Shown piece after piece: positions 14,024 through 22,706 of a stretch of DNA of 59,968 bases (positions are counted from its first letter, which is position 1; each line of letters opens with the position of its first letter). Source of the stretch: JBDRKE01 sp043814315 (GTDB taxonomy: Bacteria; Omnitrophota; Gorgyraeia; Gygaellales; Profunditerraquicolaceae); NCBI GenBank assembly GCA_043814315.1, contig JBDRKE010000006.1:1-59968 (forward strand). Reading direction: 5' to 3'. The notes beneath the pieces are model-generated. The model saw nothing but the letters and a program-made list of their open reading frames with translations, did no database searches and was not told where the DNA came from. The position numbers and the translations under genes were made by a program.

Positions 14024-15091
14024 CTTATGAGGGGCCGGTTTCAAGTAATTTTTTGCGTTGATCTTCTTGGCTATTTTTAAAAATGCCTCCACCACTTTGG
14101 GGTCAAATTGCGTTCCTGATTTCTTTTTGATCTCCCTTATCGCAGACTTGATATCCATTCTTTCCCTATAAGGCCTGCCGTACACCATGGCCTCAAAGGC
14201 ATCGGCCACTGCCATGATGCGTGCGCCCTGGGGAATCTGCCCTTTTTTCAGCCTTGAGGGATATCCACTGCCATCGTATTTTTCATGATGGTGCATGATA
14301 ATGGGAATCACGGGACGCAGTATTTGTAGCGGCCGTAGAATCTGAGCCCCTTTGACGGGGTGCTTTTTGATAATGTTGAATTCTTTGATCGTGAGTTTCG
14401 ATGTTTTCTTGAGTATTTCTAAAGGGATATCCACTTTCCCGGTATCGTGAAGAAGGCTTGCAAATTTGAGGCTCTCAATTTTCTTTTGATCAAGGCCCAT
14501 CTGTTGGCCTATCATAGTCACCAGTTTGCTAAAATAAGGAGAATGCGTATATTCCTGCGGGACCCGGGTATCCAGTAACGTGACCAGGGATTTAATACTG
14601 CCCAATACAATCCTCTGGTGCTCTTCGTAAAGCTGCAGGTTCTTAATACCGATAACCGCTTGTTCCAGCAGGGTCATAAGCATCTCCAGGTCAAAGCTGT
14701 CGAAAGAATGGTGGTTTTTCGTGCGTTTTACGATGATGGCCCCGATGATATCTTCGCTGATAAGAGGCACTCCTAGCATATTCTGCTGATTTATGCAGAA
14801 GAGTTTTTTCACTATTCTTTTTTCCAGCCGGCTAGTGATTTTGAGCCTTTTGTCTAGAGTAAACTTTTTTGTATCGCTGACCAGGCATTTCAGGATTGAA
14901 TATTTTTTGGAAGGGTCCAAGAGAAAGATGAGGCAATATTCCGCATCAAAGATCTGGCAGATGAGCCTGGTCAAACGGCTGATGAGGTCCTTAAGCTCAT
15001 ACGTCGAATTGATCAAGCGATAGACGCTGTGGATGGAAGAAATAAGCGTTTTATACTTTTTTGTAGGGGTTGAATAATTTTTCGTATTCAT
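14009..15091 (-). CDS. GAF-HD-GYP domain protein, predicted cyclic-di-GMP phosphodiesterase
   Basis: A 360-aa protein. A GAF-like sensor covers about 20-155 ('LINSTYELKDLISRLTRLIC', 'MLGVPLISEDIIGAIIV'). The HD-GYP domain covers about 165-350: H215-D216 in 'LLHDTGKVDIP', HHE at 268-270, DGSGYP at 273-278, and 'GARIMAVADAFEAM'. The metal and GYP residues are intact, so it should hydrolyse c-di-GMP, which ties it to the five PilZ receptors in the window. Its 5' end overlaps the dGTPase stop by 41 bases. Confidence 0.92.
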   Translation of the reverse strand: MNTKNYSTPTKKYKTLISSIHSVYRLINSTYELKDLISRLTRLICQIFDAEYCLIFLLDPSKKYSILKCLVSDTKKFTLDKRLKITSRLEKRIVKKLFCINQQNMLGVPLISEDIIGAIIVKRTKNHHSFDSFDLEMLMTLLEQAVIGIKNLQLYEEHQRIVLGSIKSLVTLLDTRVPQEYTHSPYFSKLVTMIGQQMGLDQKKIESLKFASLLHDTGKVDIPLEILKKTSKLTIKEFNIIKKHPVKGAQILRPLQILRPVIPIIMHHHEKYDGSGYPSRLKKGQIPQGARIMAVADAFEAMVYGRPYRERMDIKSAIREIKKKSGTQFDPKVVEAFLKIAKKINAKNYLKPAPHKVYNK

Positions 15092-16205
15092 CTAAAGCGT
15101 ACCTGTCCGTCATCCCGGCGATATAATCGCAAACCGCGCGCTTCGAGCCGTCTTTAAGGATTCGTTTTTGCGTATCCTGGGGGAGCTGTTCGGGCCTCAT
15201 CACATAAACATGAAACAATTCTTCAATGAATCTTTTTGCCTTGATACTCATCCGCATCACGCGATAATGATGATACAGCCTCTCCATAAGAAAGCTGCGC
15301 AAAGGCTTTCTTAAGTGTAACATACTCTTGCTAAAAGTAACAATCTTTTTATCAATTTTTTTAACATCCTGACTGGCCTTTAGTTTCAGCTGACGGATAT
15401 TACGTTCTGTCTCCTGAATCAAATCCGTGACTTGCCTATTGATCAAGAACCTGATGATTTGATACTTTCTTTTATCGGGATGCAGTGAAGCGTGTTTTTT
15501 TAAGATGTCCTTATTGATTTCATGCCAGATCGGCAGCTCCTGAAGGTCCGACTCATTAATCAGGCCGGAGGTGATTCCGTCATCCAGGTCGTGATTATCG
15601 TAAGCGATTTCGTCTGCTATGTCAACGACTTGAGTCTCTAAGGTAGGCATTTCAGAGGAAGAGAATTCTTTGATTTTGACGGGGATATCAAACGCGGAAG
15701 AATGCTTCACGATTCCCTCCCTCACCTCCCATGTAAGATTTAATCCGGGGAAATCCGGGTACCTTTCTTCCAAATAATCGACAACTCTTAATCCCTGCAG
15801 ATTATGGTTAAACCCCCCGGATTTACGCATCAGTTCATTAAGGGCCTCTTCCCCCGAGTGGCCGAAAGGCGTATGCCCCAGGTCGTGCGCCAAGGCGATA
15901 GCCTCCGTAAGATCGACGTTTAACCTTAAGGAGCAAGCGATGGTCCTGGCGATCTGAGCCACTTCAATCGTATGAGTCAATCTTGTACGGTAGTAGTCTC
16001 CTTCATGATTCACAAAGACCTGAGTCTTATATTCTAATCTTCGAAAAGCAGCGGAATGGATGATTCTGTCACGGTCCCTCTGGTAAACAGACCTATAGGG
16101 ATGCTCTTTTTCTTTGTAGCGCCTTCCTCTTGTGTCAAAGCTCTTCATGGCAAAAGGCGCTAAAAGAAGATCTTCGGATTGCTTAATCTTTATCTGTTTG
16201 AGCAT
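15051..16205 (-). CDS. dgt: dGTP triphosphohydrolase-like protein (HD superfamily)
   Basis: A 384-aa protein of the Dgt family, of typical length. The N-terminal 'HPYRSVYQRDRDRIIHSAAF' and 'RRLEYKTQVF' are the family signature. Metal ligands lie in 'RLTHTIEVAQIAR' (H78) and 'ALAHDLGHTPFGHSGE' (H107-D108), with a further 'VVDIADEIAYDNHDLDDGI'. It would hydrolyse dGTP to deoxyguanosine and triphosphate, limiting dNTP pools. It overlaps the HIT gene upstream and the HD-GYP gene downstream, so the three are one transcript. Confidence 0.92.
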   Translation of the reverse strand: MLKQIKIKQSEDLLLAPFAMKSFDTRGRRYKEKEHPYRSVYQRDRDRIIHSAAFRRLEYKTQVFVNHEGDYYRTRLTHTIEVAQIARTIACSLRLNVDLTEAIALAHDLGHTPFGHSGEEALNELMRKSGGFNHNLQGLRVVDYLEERYPDFPGLNLTWEVREGIVKHSSAFDIPVKIKEFSSSEMPTLETQVVDIADEIAYDNHDLDDGITSGLINESDLQELPIWHEINKDILKKHASLHPDKRKYQIIRFLINRQVTDLIQETERNIRQLKLKASQDVKKIDKKIVTFSKSMLHLRKPLRSFLMERLYHHYRVMRMSIKAKRFIEELFHVYVMRPEQLPQDTQKRILKDGSKRAVCDYIAGMTDRYALDEYEKLFNPYKKV

Positions 16206-16668
16206 GTTTTAATCTTTTATACAGTTCACCCAAAGACTGTGAGACGATCTTTGTATTGTAAAGAACCGGCATAAAGTTTGTATCACCGACCCAGCGGGGG
16301 ACAATGTGGATATGCAAATGCCCCGTGATTCCGGCCCCCGCTGCTCTTGACATATTAATCCCGATATTATACCCATCCGGTCTTAACACCTTATCCAGCA
16401 ATTTCTTTGCCTCACTTAACGTACGCATAAGATCCACAATTTCGATGTCCTTTAACTGGGCCATGTCCCGGATGTGCTTTAGGGGAGCCACCATAAGATG
16501 GCCGTTATTATAGGGGAAAATATTCAGGATCATGAGCGCATGAGCGGTCTTGAGTATCAGGCTGTGATGCTCCTGGCCTTTCGCGCTTTGGCAAAAGATG
16601 CACTTTTTCGACTTCTTCCCTGTAATGTATTTGACCCTCCACGGAGCCCATAATTTATCCATGTCCAT
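16183..16668 (-). CDS. HIT family hydrolase (AP4A phosphorylase-like)
   Basis: A 161-aa protein. It starts 'MDMDKLWAPWRVKYI', typical of the branch that includes AP4A phosphorylase-like HIT proteins. Zinc ligands are probably in 'CIFCQ' (C23, C26). The HIT triad is in 'GHLHIHIVPRW' (H117, H119, H121). It would cleave a nucleotidyl phosphate such as Ap4A. The next gene, dgt, overlaps it by 23 bases. Confidence 0.9.
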   Translation of the reverse strand: MDMDKLWAPWRVKYITGKKSKKCIFCQSAKGQEHHSLILKTAHALMILNIFPYNNGHLMVAPLKHIRDMAQLKDIEIVDLMRTLSEAKKLLDKVLRPDGYNIGINMSRAAGAGITGHLHIHIVPRWVGDTNFMPVLYNTKIVSQSLGELYKRLKHAQTDKD

Positions 16669-16675
16669 AGACCGT

Positions 16676-16815
16676 TAAACTACAAATCACAAATACCAAT
16701 ATACAAACAAATCCCAATTTTCAAATCCCAATGTCTAAAACTTCTAAGTTTGTGATTTGGAATTTGGTATTTGGAATTTTTTTGTGATTTTGTGCTTGTG
16801 ATTTGTGATTTATTC
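16676..16815. repeat. AAATCACAAAT-family palindromic intergenic repeat
   Basis: A variant of the AAATCC family built from CAAATCACAAATACC and CAAATCCC words followed by their reverse complement (TTTGTGATTTGGAATTTGG). It fills the gap between the phosphoesterase and HIT genes. Confidence 0.75.
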
Positions 16816-16818
16816 ATA

Positions 16819-17307
16819 TTATATTTTAATAATACGCGCCTCTATCTTATCATTGATCTCTATGATACCATAGGAATTACACTCGGCGAATACCTTATCG
16901 GTAGCGCTTCCGGGGTTGAAAAACAGAATATCCCCGACTTTTTTATTAACGCTGTTGTGGGAGTGGCCAAACATGATGACATCCACGTTATCATGTTTAA
17001 AAACAGAACTCAAAAGTTCAATCAGGTTGGCCGGCGCTCCATGCCCGTGCATGATGCCAATCCTGTATTTGCCGATTTTTATGACTTCTTTTTCGGGCAA
17101 CTGGCTTCTGACCTCATCGGGGTCCATATTGCCCCACACGGCTTTTGTATTCGCGCAAATGCTCTTTAGCTTCTTGAGCACGTTTAAATTCACCAGGTCC
17201 CCGACATGAATAATCATATCCACGCCTGCGAAATCCTCTAAAATTTTTTTCGGTATATCTTCGGCTCTATCCGGGATATGGGTATCTGATATAACACCTA
17301 TCTTCAT
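16819..17307 (-). CDS. YfcE/MJ0936-family metallophosphoesterase
   Basis: A 162-aa protein with the compact calcineurin-like fold. Metal motifs: 'GVISDTHIPD' (D8, H10), 'IIHVGDLVN' (D37), 'VWGNMDPD' (N59), 'GIMHGHG' and 'MFGHSHN'. It is a phosphodiesterase of the MJ0936 family; the natural substrate is unknown. It stands alone between a repeat and the AAA ATPase gene. Confidence 0.9.
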   Translation of the reverse strand: MKIGVISDTHIPDRAEDIPKKILEDFAGVDMIIHVGDLVNLNVLKKLKSICANTKAVWGNMDPDEVRSQLPEKEVIKIGKYRIGIMHGHGAPANLIELLSSVFKHDNVDVIMFGHSHNSVNKKVGDILFFNPGSATDKVFAECNSYGIIEINDKIEARIIKI

Positions 17308-17363
17308 CCCGCACTTCCTTTCTAAACCCTAACCTTTGCGGCTTTCTCCTGTTTTAAATTGGC

Positions 17364-18959
17364 TCATGTAACCACCCACGGCTTAGAAAACAAATCCAGA
17401 ATCTGATTCAGGCTATGGATGTCCCAGGTCCAGATTCTTTCTTCTAAAGCCCTTAACTTGGTATTGGCATCGATTTCATCCTGTAAAGTGACCATAATCT
17501 TTCTTTGCGTCTTTTGGCGGTATTTTTTGCATTCTTTGGCAAAATCCGCTATATCGTCTTCGCAGAGCCTATCCCGCTTGAAAGCCATAATCCAAAGGCT
17601 GTCGTGCGAACGCCCGATCAAGCCTTCTTTCAATCTCCTGTTATTGAATTCCAAGCTTTTTATCTCTCTAAAATGATTCAACCGGATCTTTTTCCTCTCC
17701 ACCTGTATCAGCTCGTCCCCAAAGAGGCCAAGCACCTCCAGGCATCTCTCCATAAGAGACTGTTGAGATGCCTGATAGAAATTATGAATACTTTTTTCAA
17801 TATTTTTCCGGAACTTTTCTTTCTGATTCTTGGCATCAAAGGTAAGAGAACACAGTTTCTCCTGATAGACGAACCTCAGCCAGAAAGCAAGGACACGGTC
17901 GTTTAATTTTAGAAAATCTCCGCTGCGCGTCAAGGTATCGATCTCCAGAAGATGATTAATTCTCGAAGCCAGATCCTTGCGAGTCTTGCGCAGGATATGC
18001 GCGATATCCTTGATTTTGTTCCGGCCGCTTGAAATCAGGTAAAGGATGGAAAGATAATCATTGCTGTAATGGGTATCCAGAAAACGCTTGATATAGTTTG
18101 AGAAGCGCTGATGGAGAATACCGGTAGAGTCAAAAATCAGGTTTTCCAAAACAAAGACAAGATTATCCGGGCCCGATTTTAATAAGGCATCCGAAATAAC
18201 TTCAAGATACAAAGGATACCCTCCGGTAAAATGCACTAAGAAATCAAGCAGGAACTTTTTGGAATTTAACGCCTGCAATCGGCTCGCCAGATACTGCTCA
18301 CTGCTCCTGATGTCAAAAGGCAAGACGCTAAGTACTTCGAAATTGCCGAACAACAAAGACAGGTTTTTAGAAAGGATGCACTTTGCCTTAAATTTCATGG
18401 AGCTGACGATAATGTACATCGTCTTCTTCTGGACAATCAACAGCTTAGACCAATCCCGATATAGATTTTTAAAACCCAGATTTTCCAGGTTCAGAAATTC
18501 ATCAAAAATAACCACGCAGAATTTTCCCGTCTCCTGATTCAAGGCCTCGGTCAAAGATAGCAGCTCCGTAAACGCGTTATCGGCCTTTCTTTTCGATGAG
18601 ACGCTGAGGATCCCTTTAATTTTTTCAACCGTACGGGGAATATATTTCTCTGATTCTTTAATTAACAGGCCCAGATCCTCCTGCAAAGGCATTCCGCTGT
18701 TGATTAAAAAATTATAAAGCAGGACACCGATGAATCTTTTTACAAAAGCCGCTTGGGCCTCGGGCCTCACCTCCAAATAGACGGGGATAATATAGTTGTC
18801 TTGAAATTTATTCAGAAATTTAAAAATAATGGAAGTTTTACCGACCCATTCATCCCCGATGATGGCGATATTCTGACGATAACTCTCTTTGAGGCCGAGG
18901 ATGCGTTTTCTCAAAATCTCAAGGTAAGCATCCCTGTCGAAGAATTTTTCTATAGTCAT
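17364..18959 (-). CDS. Archaeal-type AAA ATPase with DUF234-like C-terminus
   Basis: A 531-aa protein. Walker A is 'IIGDEWVGKTS' (about 33-43; GxxxxGKT) and Walker B 'FCVVIFDEFLNLE' (about 168-180). A winged-helix segment follows ('RNKIKDIAHILRKTRKDLAS'). The C-terminal third resembles the nuclease-like DUF234 module ('ERCLEVLGLFGDELIQVERK', 'SLWIMAFKRDRLCEDDIADF'). Such proteins are abundant in archaea and scattered in candidate phyla. Their role is unclear; some are thought to act in defence or mobile-element biology. It looks like an accessory gene and is not tied to its neighbours. Confidence 0.7.
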   Translation of the reverse strand: MTIEKFFDRDAYLEILRKRILGLKESYRQNIAIIGDEWVGKTSIIFKFLNKFQDNYIIPVYLEVRPEAQAAFVKRFIGVLLYNFLINSGMPLQEDLGLLIKESEKYIPRTVEKIKGILSVSSKRKADNAFTELLSLTEALNQETGKFCVVIFDEFLNLENLGFKNLYRDWSKLLIVQKKTMYIIVSSMKFKAKCILSKNLSLLFGNFEVLSVLPFDIRSSEQYLASRLQALNSKKFLLDFLVHFTGGYPLYLEVISDALLKSGPDNLVFVLENLIFDSTGILHQRFSNYIKRFLDTHYSNDYLSILYLISSGRNKIKDIAHILRKTRKDLASRINHLLEIDTLTRSGDFLKLNDRVLAFWLRFVYQEKLCSLTFDAKNQKEKFRKNIEKSIHNFYQASQQSLMERCLEVLGLFGDELIQVERKKIRLNHFREIKSLEFNNRRLKEGLIGRSHDSLWIMAFKRDRLCEDDIADFAKECKKYRQKTQRKIMVTLQDEIDANTKLRALEERIWTWDIHSLNQILDLFSKPWVVT

Positions 18960-19105
18960 AAAAATTTCCTAATCTCTGATCTTGCCATCGTCATACGTCA
19001 AACGCGGGCTTAACGCGAATCGTTTTGCGTCTTTCCTCTTGCGGTGCGCATATGCATTACGCATAACGCTTCGCCCTACGCTTCCGATCAACGAATAACG
19101 AGATT

Positions 19106-19795
19106 TTAGCGGGGCAGGTAAAAATAAGGGTTCTGCGGAATATGCCCCTTCCTTATCTCAAAATGCAGATATTCGCTTTTGTCCCTTCCCGCTGAACCGG
19201 CTTTGGCGATGAAAAACCCTCTTGGCACCGTATCCCCTGGTTTTACGAAAATCTCCGCATTGCGGGCATACACCGTAGAAAAACCATCCCCGTGTTCAAT
19301 GATGAGCGTTTTTCCATAAGACCCGAAACTTTCCGAATAAAAAACAACCCTGCCGCTACGCGAGGCAACGACATTAAGGCTGGCATACGGCTCTATATTA
19401 ATTCCTTTGTTAACGATATTATTGAAAGCCCGGCCAAAAAAAGAGATAACTCTCCCTTTTAACGGCCAGATGAAGTCATCTGAAAAATAGTTGGCGGGAA
19501 AGCTTTGAGGTTTCTGGCGGTTAGGAATAAATATCTGCTGCCCCGCTTCTATATTTGCCGTATCCGTGATTCTGTTGATACGGGCCATTTCATCCAAATC
19601 AACGTTATACATCCTGGATATTCTCCAAAGCGTCTGGCCCTTTTCCACTCGATGATAAACACCCGTCATGCCGGCGGGAACTGCCGCGACAGGAGGCTTA
19701 ACATAAGGAGCCGAGGCACAACCCACAAAATCCAAAATCCAAAATCCAAATATCAAAACCACGTAACAGAATCTAATATTTTTGAGTCTTTTCAT
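19106..19795 (-). CDS. NlpD-like lipoprotein with LysM and M23 domains
   Basis: A 229-aa protein. The lipobox VGCAS follows an unusual hydrophobic core, 'IFGFWILDF', encoded by an AAATCC-type repeat (19727-19760). LysM (about 47-92) has 'VEKGQTLWRISRMYNVDLDE' and 'QQIFIPNR'. M23 (about 110-225) has 'GRVISFFGRAFNNIVNKGI', 'LIIEHGDGFSTVYARN' and 'EYLHFEIRKG'. The first zinc ligand motif HxxxD of active lysostaphin-type enzymes is missing (NKGINIE in its place), so it is probably an inactive, amidase-activating NlpD-type protein. A tRNA-Gly is just upstream. Confidence 0.88.
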   Translation of the reverse strand: MKRLKNIRFCYVVLIFGFWILDFVGCASAPYVKPPVAAVPAGMTGVYHRVEKGQTLWRISRMYNVDLDEMARINRITDTANIEAGQQIFIPNRQKPQSFPANYFSDDFIWPLKGRVISFFGRAFNNIVNKGINIEPYASLNVVASRSGRVVFYSESFGSYGKTLIIEHGDGFSTVYARNAEIFVKPGDTVPRGFFIAKAGSAGRDKSEYLHFEIRKGHIPQNPYFYLPR

Positions 19796-19804
19796 TTAAG
19801 AAAA

Positions 19805-19875
19805 AGCGGGTGAGCGGAATCGAACCGCCATATACAGCTTGGGAAGCTGCCATTCTGCCATTGAATTACACCCGC
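19805..19875 (-). tRNA. tRNA-Gly (CCC anticodon)
   Basis: Minus strand, 71 nt. The acceptor GCGGGTG pairs with CACCCGC. The anticodon stem GCAGC/GCTGT holds the loop TTCCCAA, giving anticodon CCC. The T arm GGCGG-TTCGATT-CCGCT is intact. The discriminator is T and no CCA is encoded; a T-run follows directly and may help termination. Confidence 0.93.
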
Positions 19876-19904
19876 AAGACAGATTGTCCCGATGGTGTTG
19901 CTTG

Positions 19905-21203
19905 TTAAAAGCTTCCATCGGGAGCCCGCATACAATCCTCCATCAATCTTATGGAACAATATTTTCCGCACATCGTACACGCATCGCGCAAGGCCGGCTT
20001 TGAGGACATGCGATAACGTCTTGCTTTATCCGGATCGATGGAAAGCCTGATCTGTTTTCTCCAATCCCTCTTCTTGCGGGCGATGGACATTTCTTTATCC
20101 CAATCCAGGGCTCCCCTGATTCCCTTAGCGATATCTGCGGCATGAGCGGCAATCTTGAAAGCCACCATCCCCTCCTTGACATCTTCAACAGTAGGATGCC
20201 TCAGATGCTCAGAAGGTGTTACATAACACAAGAAGTCTGCTCCGGCACCGGCTGCAATGGCTGCGCCGATGCTGGAAGAAATATGGTCCCAGCCACTGGC
20301 CACATCCGTCACCAAAGGCCCCAAAACGTAAAAAGGAGCGTTATTACAAAGCCTTTTTTGCAACAAAACATTTTCTTGAATCTGGTGCAACGGCACATGG
20401 CCCGGGCCTTCAATCATCACCTGGATATTCCTTTTAGTGCACCGCCTCGCTAACTCACCCAATATTTTCAATTCACAAATCTGAGGTTTATCCGTGGCAT
20501 CCAGAACAGAACCGGGCCTTAAGCCGTCTCCGAGGCTTAAGCAGATATCATAACGATAGGCAATATCTAAAACTTTATCGAAATATTCGAAAAAAGGGTT
20601 TTCGCGCTTATGCCGGGCCATCCAATTAGCTAAAATAGCCCCACCCCGGGAAACGATATCCAGCATCCTCCTGTGCTTTTTTAAAACACTCAGGCTTTTT
20701 CTCGTCACGCCGGCATGAATGGTGAAAAAATCCACCCCGTCGCGGCCTTGAGATTCCAGAACCTCCAGAACCTCATTAATACCAAAATCCAGGAAATCTT
20801 TTTTTTTCTGGGCTGCCTGGATGGCAATTTCATAAATCGGCACCGTACCTATCGGCACAGAAGATTTTTTTAGGATCTGAAGCCTAGTATTCCTGATATC
20901 CCCCCCCATGCTTAAATCCATAACCGTATCCGCACCGTAGCGGATAGCGACAGAAAGCTTAAGGAGTTCGTCTTTGATCCGTGATTTATCGGTTGAGGTT
21001 CCGATATTGGCATTGACCTTGGTCCTCAAGCCCAAACCAATACCACAGGGAGATTTGATACGACGGGTTTTATTTAAAGGGATGACGGCCTTGCCTTCTT
21101 TGATGAGCCTTAAGAGATGCTTTGGCTTGAGGCCTTCGTTTTGGGCGATTCTTTTAATGCAAGGCGTAACAATATTGTCCTTTGCGTATTCGAGTTGCGT
21201 CAT
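19905..21203 (-). CDS. thiC: Phosphomethylpyrimidine synthase
   Basis: A 432-aa protein, the shorter ThiC form without the extra N-terminal domain. The radical SAM-like cluster ligands are at the C-terminus: C409, C412, C416 in 'CTMCGKYCSIR'. Other family blocks are 'ADTVMDLSMGGDI', 'GVDFFTIHAG', 'CLSLGDGLRPG', 'MIEGPGHVPL' and 'AGADFLCYVTPSEHL'. It converts aminoimidazole ribotide to HMP-P for thiamine. Only 18 bases separate it from the upstream thiD2-like gene, so there is no room for a TPP riboswitch at its own start. Confidence 0.97.
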   Translation of the reverse strand: MTQLEYAKDNIVTPCIKRIAQNEGLKPKHLLRLIKEGKAVIPLNKTRRIKSPCGIGLGLRTKVNANIGTSTDKSRIKDELLKLSVAIRYGADTVMDLSMGGDIRNTRLQILKKSSVPIGTVPIYEIAIQAAQKKKDFLDFGINEVLEVLESQGRDGVDFFTIHAGVTRKSLSVLKKHRRMLDIVSRGGAILANWMARHKRENPFFEYFDKVLDIAYRYDICLSLGDGLRPGSVLDATDKPQICELKILGELARRCTKRNIQVMIEGPGHVPLHQIQENVLLQKRLCNNAPFYVLGPLVTDVASGWDHISSSIGAAIAAGAGADFLCYVTPSEHLRHPTVEDVKEGMVAFKIAAHAADIAKGIRGALDWDKEMSIARKKRDWRKQIRLSIDPDKARRYRMSSKPALRDACTMCGKYCSIRLMEDCMRAPDGSF

Positions 21204-21221
21204 GATTAAATTATGAGGCCT

Positions 21222-21662
21222 TTATGACATTAACCTTGAAATCCTCTGAGTCGCCTTCTTCTCGATTTCATAGGTATCGTATCGTATTTTCTTGAATTTT
21301 AGGGAGCACTTTTTAGAGATGAGCTTACTGAATTCCTCTAAAACTCTCGTGGATTCCTTGACCCGCTGGATATTGGCACAGAAGATATCCCGCACGTCTT
21401 TTCTTCTTAACTCATGGACAATAATGGTGCTGCCGACATCCTTTAAGCTTTTTCTTTCTCGCAATAAATCGCAAACTCTAAGCGGCAGCTGCTTCACCAC
21501 GCCATCGATGTCATGGCGTATTTTTTTAAAACCGCTCGTAAGAGCGCGGCTGTTAAGTATGAACCTGGTAATTTCTTCGCAAACACGCAGGCCCTCTTTT
21601 GTCCGGTTGATATTAACGTCTATGATCCTGTGAATACTCTTAAAGCCGGGATGCCTTGACAA
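21222..21662 (-). CDS. thiD2: ThiD2-like protein, predicted HMP-phosphate kinase
   Basis: A 146-aa protein matching the ThiD2 domain, often fused to the N-terminus of ThiE: 'RIIDVNINRTKEGLRVCEEI', 'TRFILNS', 'FKKIRHDID', and a second half 'ANIQRVKESTRVLEEFSKL'. The family is described as a monofunctional HMP-P kinase that makes HMP-PP. Here it stands alone, without the ThiE half, immediately upstream of thiC, which supplies HMP-P. The pair would form the pyrimidine branch of thiamine synthesis. It overlaps rfaE2 upstream by 23 bases. Confidence 0.78.
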   Translation of the reverse strand: MSRHPGFKSIHRIIDVNINRTKEGLRVCEEITRFILNSRALTSGFKKIRHDIDGVVKQLPLRVCDLLRERKSLKDVGSTIIVHELRRKDVRDIFCANIQRVKESTRVLEEFSKLISKKCSLKFKKIRYDTYEIEKKATQRISRLMS

Positions 21663-22149
21663 TCTTCTTTATCAAACTGGTAGTAGAACGACCTCTTAGT
21701 AATTTACCTGTCTGTACTTTTCCGCCGTAAGACCTTACAAAGCCGGCTCCGACGATTTCTTTATCTTTCCAATCCGCTCCCTTGATAAGAACATCCGGCC
21801 TTGTTTCCCGGATGGCCTTTATCGGCGTATCCTGGCCAAATAAACAAACGTAATCTACGCTCGCCAGGGCCGCTACGATAAACAACCGGTCCCCTTGAGG
21901 CACAAGAGGCCGGAAAACTCCCTTAATTCTCCTTACCGAAGCATCGCTGTTAAGCGCCACAATCAAAACATCTCCTCGCCTTTTTGCCTCTTCGAGGTAT
22001 TTGATGTGGCCTGCGTGGAGTAAATCAAAGCAGCCGTTTGTGAAAACGATTGTTTTACCATGTTTTCGCAGTTTTCGGACAATGCGCTTTAAAGACCTTA
22101 TGGTTTTGATCTTAGATGTCAACAAAGCGCGTCCTCGATTAATTCGCAT
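21640..22149 (-). CDS. rfaE2: D-glycero-beta-D-manno-heptose 1-phosphate adenylyltransferase
   Basis: About 169 aa. The nucleotidyltransferase motif 'VFTNGCFDLLHAGHIKYLEE' (with HxGH) and 'VALNSDASVRRIKG' are diagnostic of the HldE C-terminal or RfaE2 type. 'DVLIKGADWKDKEIVGAG' completes the family pattern. It makes ADP-heptose for LPS core. I start at the ATG at 22149; it overlaps the end of gmhA by 31 bases. Longer starts run deep into gmhA and are unlikely. The HldE kinase half is not in the window. Confidence 0.92.
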   Translation of the reverse strand: MRINRGRALLTSKIKTIRSLKRIVRKLRKHGKTIVFTNGCFDLLHAGHIKYLEEAKRRGDVLIVALNSDASVRRIKGVFRPLVPQGDRLFIVAALASVDYVCLFGQDTPIKAIRETRPDVLIKGADWKDKEIVGAGFVRSYGGKVQTGKLLRGRSTTSLIKKIVKASRL

Positions 22150-22685
22150 AGGATATGTCCTATTGTAATATGCGCCTCCTGAATCCTGGCCGTGACCGAT
22201 GAATCGACCACAAGAAACACGTCTGCACATTTTGCCAGCTCTAAACCGTTGGTGCCTGTAAGCACCACGGTTTTAATGTCCATTTTTTTGGCCTGTTTTA
22301 TGCCGTTGATAACGTTTTTAGCCTTGCCGCTGGTCGAAATTCCAACAGCAACGTCATTCTTCTGGCCTAAGGCCTCTATTTGTTTGGCAAAAACGATATC
22401 GTATCCATAGTCATTCGCCAAAGAGGTCAAGACAGAGGTATTGACCGTCAGAGACACTGCTGCCAGCGCCTTCCTGTCTTTTTTGAACCGGCCGACCAAC
22501 TCCGCAGCGATATGCTGGCTGTCACTGGCTGAACCGCCGTTACCGAAGAGAATCACCTTGCCGTTTTTCTTAAGGGCCTCAATCATCAGATTGGCAATAT
22601 CCAGGATGTCTCCGATTTTGCTGCGCAATATATCTTCCTTTACCGCTATGCTTTCCAATAACAGGTCTTTGACTTTGTCTCTCAT
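22119..22685 (-). CDS. gmhA: Phosphoheptose isomerase (SIS domain)
   Basis: A 188-aa protein of normal GmhA length. SIS motifs: 'KVILFGNGGSASDSQHIAAE', 'VGISTSGKAKNVI' and 'VVLTGTNG'; catalytic residues lie in 'GRFKKDRKALAAVSL' and 'ARIQEAHITIGHILCELIE'. It makes heptose 7-phosphate from sedoheptulose 7-phosphate, the first step of ADP-heptose synthesis. With rfaE2 it implies an LPS with heptose, so a Gram-negative envelope. Confidence 0.95.
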   Translation of the reverse strand: MRDKVKDLLLESIAVKEDILRSKIGDILDIANLMIEALKKNGKVILFGNGGSASDSQHIAAELVGRFKKDRKALAAVSLTVNTSVLTSLANDYGYDIVFAKQIEALGQKNDVAVGISTSGKAKNVINGIKQAKKMDIKTVVLTGTNGLELAKCADVFLVVDSSVTARIQEAHITIGHILCELIEDALC

Positions 22686-22706
22686 GGCCGCCCCCCTCGC
22701 CTTTCC

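Noticed and set aside
19876..21221. TPP riboswitch for thiC
   Set aside because: Only 18 bases separate thiC from the upstream gene and no CTGAGA-type sequence was seen in the neighbouring gaps.
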